DNA of 6,094 nt. Source: Acidobacteriota bacterium. Its GTDB lineage: Bacteria; Acidobacteriota; Terriglobia; Acidiferrales; UBA7541. The notes beneath the pieces were generated by a model, which was not told the origin of the DNA, ran no database searches, and saw only the letters and a program-made list of their open reading frames with translations. Positions 1 to 4,108 of the stretch are shown here, in pieces. Both the position numbers and the translations under genes were made by a program. The stretch spans positions 2,437 through 8,530 of the forward strand of contig PLZZ01000101.1 in assembly GCA_003153585.1 (NCBI GenBank). The letters are read 5' to 3'. The number at the start of each line of letters is the position of its first letter. The stretch's first letter is position 1.

Positions 1-30
1 TTTGTCCGCCACTGCGGGGAGCGCTAGCAC
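1..30 (-). CDS. Possible start of the next operon gene, cut by the window edge
   Basis: A GTG at 30 opens ten codons (VLALPAVADK) to the left edge without a stop. The same frame is also open upstream past the end of the peptidase gene, so the true start could be elsewhere. It lies 35 bases after the peptidase stop. ALPAVADK resembles ALPVADK in the N-terminal part of C (residues 27-32), which may hint at a second peptidase copy, but ten residues prove nothing. Confidence 0.2.
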   Translation of the reverse strand, partial: MLALPAVADK

Positions 31-65
31 TCGCGCCTGGAGGTGGAAGTCTGTGAGATTACTTG

Positions 66-587
66 TCAGTCGAACAAGAGCCGCTTGCTGAAGCGGAGTG
101 GAAAGTATATGACCCGGCTCAGACGCGACGCGCGCGCCAGGAGCCGCCCTAATAATTTCTGCGTGAGAGATTCCAGGTCGATGTGCCGCCGGCCGCGATG
201 AAGCCGCGTTGCCCGTCCCAAAAACTCCGCCGCAGAAACCGGGGTATCCTCTTCGTCACAAGCATCGCCCTTTGTGATCAGCAAACTCGCGGTCTTCTCC
301 GAAGCCGCCCCATCCACGCGGCGAATGGCCCGGTGGACGACAACCAGCCCGCTCCGCTGGAAAACGATCACATCACCTGCGGAAATCTTTGCGAAATCAC
401 AGCGGCGAATAAAAACAAAATCCCCCGATCGTATCCAGGGAACCATGCTGGCGCCCGATACTCGCAAACATGCTGATCCCTGCGAGCGCATTTTGTCCGC
501 GACCGGCAGGGCGGCATCCGAGGCCGCCAAGACAAATGGCCCCTTGCCTTCGATAGGAACCCGGGAAACATGGGAAGTGGCGCTCAT
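66..587 (-). CDS. C: S24/S26 (signal peptidase I-like) peptidase, Ser/His type, no membrane anchor
   Basis: The product has 173 residues from the ATG at 587; a TTG directly before it is a less likely start. The S26 serine motif is clear (SGASMVPWIRSGD, Ser47). Then come GDVIVF (71-76), VVVHR with His85, and TKGDACDEED (105-114). His in place of the general-base Lys and the TKGDxxxxxD box are features of the SipW/ER type (S26B). Unlike those enzymes it has no N-terminal transmembrane helix; only a basic, amphipathic C-terminal stretch (about 140-170) might touch a membrane. It is therefore probably cytoplasmic or peripheral. Its substrate is unknown; the 56-residue peptide of the same operon is a good candidate, more so than general secretory proteins. 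The ATG overlaps the stop of B1 (TGATG) and no clear ribosome binding site is seen, so coupled translation is likely. Confidence 0.88.
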   Translation of the reverse strand: MSATSHVSRVPIEGKGPFVLAASDAALPVADKMRSQGSACLRVSGASMVPWIRSGDFVFIRRCDFAKISAGDVIVFQRSGLVVVHRAIRRVDGAASEKTASLLITKGDACDEEDTPVSAAEFLGRATRLHRGRRHIDLESLTQKLLGRLLARASRLSRVIYFPLRFSKRLLFD

Positions 588-1069
588 CAAGGCGTCAATT
601 GCACCGTTTGAGTCGCGATCACTTGGCCGTCAAGCGAAACGCGCGTAGTCCACTCGCCGAGCATGTGCCGCTGTTGGATCCAGGTACCGGCGACAGGGAG
701 CGTCTGAATCGCAACCAGAGGTTCGTCTGAGCCCTGCTGTACCGCGAAAGCTATTTGGGTTTGTTGATACAGATTGCCGCCGGGAAGCAAGAGCTCAAGA
801 GTTTGAACGTGGTTCCCGACCGGCACGTTCTGCCAGGACACTTTGACTTCCAGGTCGCGAGTCGCGGTGGCGCTGAAACTTGTTTCACCGTCGCAGCTGG
901 AAGCCTCCTTATCGCAAAATGAAAATGTGGCCGTCGCCGGACGCACGGGAGGTGTTCCTCCGTCCGCCGAGGTCATCTGGCAGGCCGAGAATCCTGCCAC
1001 CGCAATAAGAACGCTGGCCGCCAGTAGAGTTCCTTTTTGCCAACGCCGATCGTTCACTCTTAAGCGCAA
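587..1069 (-). CDS. B1: small exported, possibly lipid-anchored beta-sandwich protein
   Basis: The product has 160 residues from a TTG at 1069; a GTG at 1057 is a possible alternative. Residues 14-25 form a hydrophobic segment, followed by GFSAC with Cys30, the same non-canonical lipobox-like end of a signal peptide as in B2. The mature part is a small all-beta domain with a Cys pair (FCDKEASSC). It also has GNHVQTLELLLPGGNLYQQ and a C-terminal block LPVAGTWIQQR...GEWTTRVSLDGQVIATQTVQLTP that is almost unchanged between the paralogues, while the N-terminal half differs more. The conserved end may contact the partner A protein (inference). The stop (TGA, 589-587) overlaps the ATG of the peptidase gene by one base, so their translation is probably coupled. 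The function is unknown. Confidence 0.88.
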   Translation of the reverse strand: MRLRVNDRRWQKGTLLAASVLIAVAGFSACQMTSADGGTPPVRPATATFSFCDKEASSCDGETSFSATATRDLEVKVSWQNVPVGNHVQTLELLLPGGNLYQQTQIAFAVQQGSDEPLVAIQTLPVAGTWIQQRHMLGEWTTRVSLDGQVIATQTVQLTP

Positions 1070-1076
1070 GATGAAA

Positions 1077-1081
1077 TCCTC
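1077..1081 (-). promoter_or_regulatory. Ribosome binding site of B1, supports the TTG start
   Basis: GAGGA lies 7 bases before the TTG at 1069 and begins 1 base after the stop of A1. No ATG is available at that distance, so the site favours TTG initiation over the GTG at 1057, which would be 19 bases away. Confidence 0.5.
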
Positions 1082-1082
1082 G

Positions 1083-3347
1083 CTAAAATGGAATGGTAAA
1101 AGCGTAAGCCCGTTGATCCGTTGTCGTCACATATATGCGAGAAAGCACTTCGTCGATGGACGGGTCGCCCACAGTTCCCTTGGTAGGCCCGACGTTCGTG
1201 ACTTCATCTTTCACATCGGCTCCGGTCGTGAGCATAAGCTCGTGAATCATGCCGTCGCTCGATCCCACGTAAACATAATTTAGCCCTATTGTTGACATCG
1301 GCGCGGAAGGATTGGCAATCGTTGTGTTCCACACCGTCGCGAACACCGGCGTCGGCCGCGACGTGTCAATGGAAAGCGCGTGAACGGCGGTAGCGCCTGA
1401 GAAAATGACGACATACGGCGGCGCATATCCTATAACAACGGGGTAGCTAACTATCGGTCCGTCCGTGGACGCGTAAGAAGCCAACGTCGCACCCGTCGAG
1501 GGATTGATCGCATAGATCGTGCTGTTCCCCGCGGTGCACGTGCTTGAGACAATGGAATCGCCGACAGTGCCTACGAACAGAACATCGCTTGCGAAAGTGA
1601 GGGTCGGCGACGCGTCGATATCGCCCAGATTCGCGATTGCCTTCACCGCGCCGGTGCTCGGATTGACCTGCCAAAGACTGGGCTGTGAAGTGCCACATGC
1701 GCTGCGACTGGTGATCCAAACAACGCTGTGAACGTAATCGACCAGCGGTGTCGAGTTGATGATATCCAAATTTTGTGCGCCTTCGTTCGTGGTGCTGATT
1801 GGGCCGGTGAGCGGCGACCATGACGCGTTTGCGCCGGTATTGCCGTTCAACGCAAAGATCTGATTCGCGGATGTCGTTGTCGTGATCCGTGAGCCGAAGA
1901 AAACCTGGTCATTCGAGCCGCCGGCGATTGATTTCAATTGGACAGCGGGACCACCTTGAAGGGTCAGCGTGCCGCTCGATATAGGGTTTACCACCCAGTC
2001 GATCACTCCGGTATCTGTGTTTAGGGCGTAGACCAATCCATTCTGGTCCGTCAAATAATCGATGTCTTGTCCCGTGGATGAAGATGCCGCATCGATGAGC
2101 GGTGAACGAGACGCTATGGAGCCGCCAAGCGACACTGGGACAAACTCCCGCAATCCGGTGACGGCGTTAATGAAAAATACGAGGTTGGTTTGCGATCCCA
2201 TCGCCGCGACTGTTCCGGGAATCAGCGAGGGGCTAGCGAGATCCGTGGCAAAAGTCGCTGCAATCCACTGTGTGTTCTGCTCAGCGGCAACAGTAGCCGC
2301 AGGTGTCGCTGAAATTTCTTCCGTAAACGTTGATCCGTTGGTTATATCCTGGTCAGAGTAATAGTTCGAACTATCGTGCAAAAAGACCTTATAGAAATAG
2401 GTCGTTCCATTCGCTGGCGCACCGCATGTATCGGAAGCGTTGTCCGTGAAAGTTGTTTTTCCTGTTGAATCCTCGAACACCACGGTTCCGGTGCCGACGG
2501 TCGCACACATTGCCGGAACCTGAGTATCAGTAGGGACCGAGCTTTTATCTACTGGAGAGCTGGTACGCCGGAGGATCAGCACGCCGGTATAAGTTTCAGA
2601 GCCAACTGCAGTACCGATCAGCGCAGGAATGTTCCAATTCAGCGTAACGCTCGCGTTGCCGGGGGTTGCTGTTAGTCCCGTCACATTCTGGACGAAAGTT
2701 ACGTCCAACTCGGGCGATGTCGCGTTGCTAGCTTCCTTCGATCCAAAAACAGTCGAGAAACCATCATTGGCCGCATTATCTTTAATTATCGTTCCGTAGT
2801 TTGTGCTGCCGTTGTACCAATTTTGTACATCTGTCGTGATGTTGAATTGAGCGGTCGTGCTGGCGCTTGTCACGGACGCCGTGGCCGTCGCCGAACTCGC
2901 GATGTCCCCTCCCGCGGCAGTCCAGGCGGTTGTCGCAACCCGAGTATTCCAGCTCACTACATTTGATTGCCAGAAATTGGTTACGTCGTACGCCTGGTAC
3001 GTCAGGGTCCCTGCGCTTGCCGGCGGCGCCGTGGTCACGTGCAGGGTCAACATCGCCTGTTTAATGCCCACATTCGGAATGCGCGATAGATCGAACTCGA
3101 CAATTGCGCGCTCATTCGCGCCCGTGGCCGAGGCCACGGTAAGTGTATTGCCGACGTTGTTGCTGTTAGGTGTCGCCTGAATGAGCGTTGCGTCTGCGCC
3201 GCGCGCTTGCGAGTCAGTGCCCGACTTCTGCAACACGATCGTCTCGCGGGCAATTACAGGCGCGGCCGGCAGCAGCGCTAGCCCCAACGCAAGCCACCGA
3301 CGCCAGTAAGCGCGCTGAATTCCGGTCACCGGGTGTTGTCTAACCAT
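1083..3347 (-). CDS. A1: secreted DNRLRE / FN3-like / PQQ-like beta-propeller protein
   Basis: The complete protein has 754 residues. Residues 1-33 form a signal peptide: a basic n-region (RAYWRR), a hydrophobic core (LALGLALLPAAP) and VIA before the likely cut at Ala33. Residues 35-220 are a DNRLRE/CBM96-like beta domain ending NYGTIIKD...VFGSKEA...PELDVTF. Residues 222-350 are FN3-like (LTATPGNASVTLNW, YFYKVFLHD). Residues 360-754 form a PQQ-like beta-propeller with blades such as GLVYALNTDTGVIDW, NQIFALNGNTG, STIYAINPSTG and DGMIHELMLTTG. Cysteines at 281, 308, 551 and 604 recur in A2. No catalytic motif is visible, so a binding or structural role at the envelope or outside is inferred. 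It is collinear with A2 over the whole visible length, so the two are tandem paralogues. B1 follows after 13 bases. Confidence 0.95.
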   Translation of the reverse strand: MVRQHPVTGIQRAYWRRWLALGLALLPAAPVIARETIVLQKSGTDSQARGADATLIQATPNSNNVGNTLTVASATGANERAIVEFDLSRIPNVGIKQAMLTLHVTTAPPASAGTLTYQAYDVTNFWQSNVVSWNTRVATTAWTAAGGDIASSATATASVTSASTTAQFNITTDVQNWYNGSTNYGTIIKDNAANDGFSTVFGSKEASNATSPELDVTFVQNVTGLTATPGNASVTLNWNIPALIGTAVGSETYTGVLILRRTSSPVDKSSVPTDTQVPAMCATVGTGTVVFEDSTGKTTFTDNASDTCGAPANGTTYFYKVFLHDSSNYYSDQDITNGSTFTEEISATPAATVAAEQNTQWIAATFATDLASPSLIPGTVAAMGSQTNLVFFINAVTGLREFVPVSLGGSIASRSPLIDAASSSTGQDIDYLTDQNGLVYALNTDTGVIDWVVNPISSGTLTLQGGPAVQLKSIAGGSNDQVFFGSRITTTTSANQIFALNGNTGANASWSPLTGPISTTNEGAQNLDIINSTPLVDYVHSVVWITSRSACGTSQPSLWQVNPSTGAVKAIANLGDIDASPTLTFASDVLFVGTVGDSIVSSTCTAGNSTIYAINPSTGATLASYASTDGPIVSYPVVIGYAPPYVVIFSGATAVHALSIDTSRPTPVFATVWNTTIANPSAPMSTIGLNYVYVGSSDGMIHELMLTTGADVKDEVTNVGPTKGTVGDPSIDEVLSRIYVTTTDQRAYAFTIPF

Positions 3348-3358
3348 AAAACCTGTTG

Positions 3359-3363
3359 CCTCC
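3359..3363 (-). promoter_or_regulatory. Ribosome binding site of A1
   Basis: A full GGAGG core lies 11 bases before the ATG at 3347, a slightly long spacing. A second, weaker AGG stands 4 bases before the ATG. A1 therefore has its own initiation signal and does not depend on the peptide gene for translation. Confidence 0.5.
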
Positions 3364-3393
3364 AGCTAATTTGGGCCGAAACTCGGCGTCCGC

Positions 3394-3564
3394 TTACGAG
3401 CGGCGTGGTGCTGCGTTGCATACCCCACCTTGACCGGGCAGTTTCCCACACGCCAGTGCTAAGGTCTCGTAAATCGGTTCCGAAACACACTGCGGCTTAA
3501 CATAAGCCCGCTTCTTTTTCGGACGTTTTTCATCGGCGTGGGCGATTTTCTGCGTTCTTTCCAT
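3394..3564 (-). CDS. 56-residue peptide, candidate RiPP-type precursor
   Basis: The ATG at 3564 opens 56 codons ending in TAA at 3396-3394. An in-frame TAA at 3585-3583 limits the start, and AGGGA stands 5 bases before it. The N-terminal part is charged (EKRPKKKR, residues 12-19). Then come AYVKP with a YxxP motif (Tyr21-Pro24), SEPIYETLALACGK (28-41) and a Gly/Cys tail ending VCNAAPRRS. Cysteines are at 26, 39 and 49. There is no hydrophobic stretch, so this is not a Sec signal or membrane peptide. YxxP in a leader is known from lasso-type precursors, where an RRE domain binds it. The layout of charged leader and short Gly/Cys core fits a RiPP precursor. An AxA (Ala36-Leu-Ala38) before Cys39 would give an 18-residue tail, CGKLPGQGGVCNAAPRRS. 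It sits between the two A-B pairs, 46 bases before A1. The coding call is fairly sure; the RiPP role is inference. Confidence 0.72.
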   Translation of the reverse strand: MERTQKIAHADEKRPKKKRAYVKPQCVSEPIYETLALACGKLPGQGGVCNAAPRRS

Positions 3565-3569
3565 TGCTT

Positions 3570-3574
3570 TCCCT
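3570..3574 (-). promoter_or_regulatory. Ribosome binding site of the 56-residue peptide
   Basis: AGGGA lies 5 bases before the ATG at 3564. It supports translation of the small gene and is placed just after the in-frame TAA at 3585-3583. Confidence 0.5.
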
Positions 3575-3582
3575 GGGTTCAG

Positions 3583-3609
3583 TTATTTGCGAAACCGCGA
3601 GGTGCTCAT
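3583..3609 (-). pseudogene. Possible vestige of the start of an S26 peptidase gene after B2
   Basis: The stop of B2 overlaps an ATG (TAATGAGC) in the same way that the stop of B1 overlaps the ATG of the peptidase gene (TGATGAGC). Here the frame encodes only MSTSRFRK and then stops, against MSATSH at the start of the complete peptidase. The two stretches match at 26 of 29 positions from ACGGTGCAATTGAC through GAGCNCC, but most of that lies in the coding end of B, and only 7 of 8 bases match beyond the stop. It may be the stub left where a second copy of the peptidase gene was lost or replaced. It could also be chance or a translated minigene. Confidence 0.3.
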
Positions 3610-4097
3610 TAAGGAGTCAATTGCACCGTCTGAGACGCGATCACCTGACCGTCTAGCGAAACGCGTGCGGTCCATTCACCTGTTATTTGCCGCTGTTGTA
3701 TCCACGTCCCGGCTACGGGCAAATTTCGAGTGGCAATGAAAGGCTGGTTCGTGTCGGATGAAATCGCGAAAGCAGTGGTGATTTGCTGGTAAAGACCGCC
3801 GTTTGGCACCAGAACTTCGAGCTTCTGAATGTGATTCCCGGCCAGTACGTTTTCCCAGGCGACGTTGATTTTGACGTCGCGAACCGCCGCAACACTGAAA
3901 GAAGTGGCTGGCGAGCAGTCTGAAAATCCGCTCGCGCAAAACGTAACCGTCGCGCTGGCGGCAGGCGGAGGGACTTTGTCCGCGGAAGTCGAATTCGTCT
4001 GGCACGCGGAAAATCCTGAAATAAGAAGAAGCATGCCTGCCAGCAATAGGGTTTTCTTGAGAGCCTGATTGCCTTCAACACGTCCTGAGCTCGACAT
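3609..4097 (-). CDS. B2: small exported, possibly lipid-anchored beta-sandwich protein
   Basis: The product has 162 residues from the ATG at 4097. It has a short basic start, a hydrophobic segment (residues 16-28, LLLAGMLLLIS) and then GFSAC with Cys32. That is a signal peptide ending in a non-canonical lipobox (Phe at -3), so it could be a lipoprotein or a plain secreted protein. The mature part looks like one all-beta, Ig-like domain with a Cys pair (FCASGFSDC). It ends in LPVAGTWIQQR...GEWTARVSLDGQVIASQTVQLTP, which is nearly the same in B1. I know no function for it. An in-frame TTG at 4112 would overlap the end of A2, but the ATG has a good ribosome binding site and is preferred. It lies immediately downstream of A2, as B1 does of A1, which suggests A and B products work as a pair. 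Confidence 0.88.
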   Translation of the reverse strand: MSSSGRVEGNQALKKTLLLAGMLLLISGFSACQTNSTSADKVPPPAASATVTFCASGFSDCSPATSFSVAAVRDVKINVAWENVLAGNHIQKLEVLVPNGGLYQQITTAFAISSDTNQPFIATRNLPVAGTWIQQRQITGEWTARVSLDGQVIASQTVQLTP

Positions 4098-4102
4098 AGC
4101 TG

Positions 4103-4107
4103 CCTCT
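4103..4107 (-). promoter_or_regulatory. Ribosome binding site of B2
   Basis: AGAGG lies 5 bases before the ATG at 4097. It overlaps the end of A2, and it decides the start in favour of this ATG over the upstream TTG at 4112, which has no comparable site. Confidence 0.6.
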
Positions 4108-4108
4108 T

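Larger units (their letters stand above)
587..3347 (-). repeat. A-B module, copy 1 (A1 + B1) of a diverged tandem duplication
   Basis: This module and the one at 3609-6094 encode the same two proteins in the same order, with nearly the same A-to-B spacing (13 and 11 bases). Long blocks are alike at base level as well, for example around the codons for NYGTIIKD and SACGTSQPSLW and at the end of B. The many differences suggest an old duplication. It is a gene-level repeat, not a mobile element; I see no terminal repeats or transposase. Confidence 0.85.

Noticed and set aside
19..32. Near-palindrome GAGCGCTAGCACTC at the left edge as an operator
   Set aside because: It is a single imperfect palindrome with one mismatched pair and no second copy or promoter near it.
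843..1283. Plus-strand open frame opposite B1 and the end of A1
   Set aside because: It is antisense to two well-supported genes, has no recognisable domain and looks like a shadow of their codon use, as do the other plus-strand frames at 2062-2361, 2857-3180 and 5085-5372.
3375..3387. Inverted repeat GCCGA-AAC-TCGGC between the peptide gene and A1, as a terminator or attenuator
   Set aside because: The stem has only 5 pairs and no T-run follows on the minus strand, so a terminator is not supported; a weak structural role cannot be excluded.
3429..3564. The 56-residue peptide as a small lipoprotein because of the LALAC sequence before Cys39
   Set aside because: The residues before it are charged and polar, with no hydrophobic core, so no lipoprotein signal peptide is present.
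3394..3564. The peptide as a classic lasso peptide precursor
   Set aside because: YxxP and a Thr fit a lasso leader, but the tail has no Asp/Glu for the macrolactam and no lasso cyclase is in the window.
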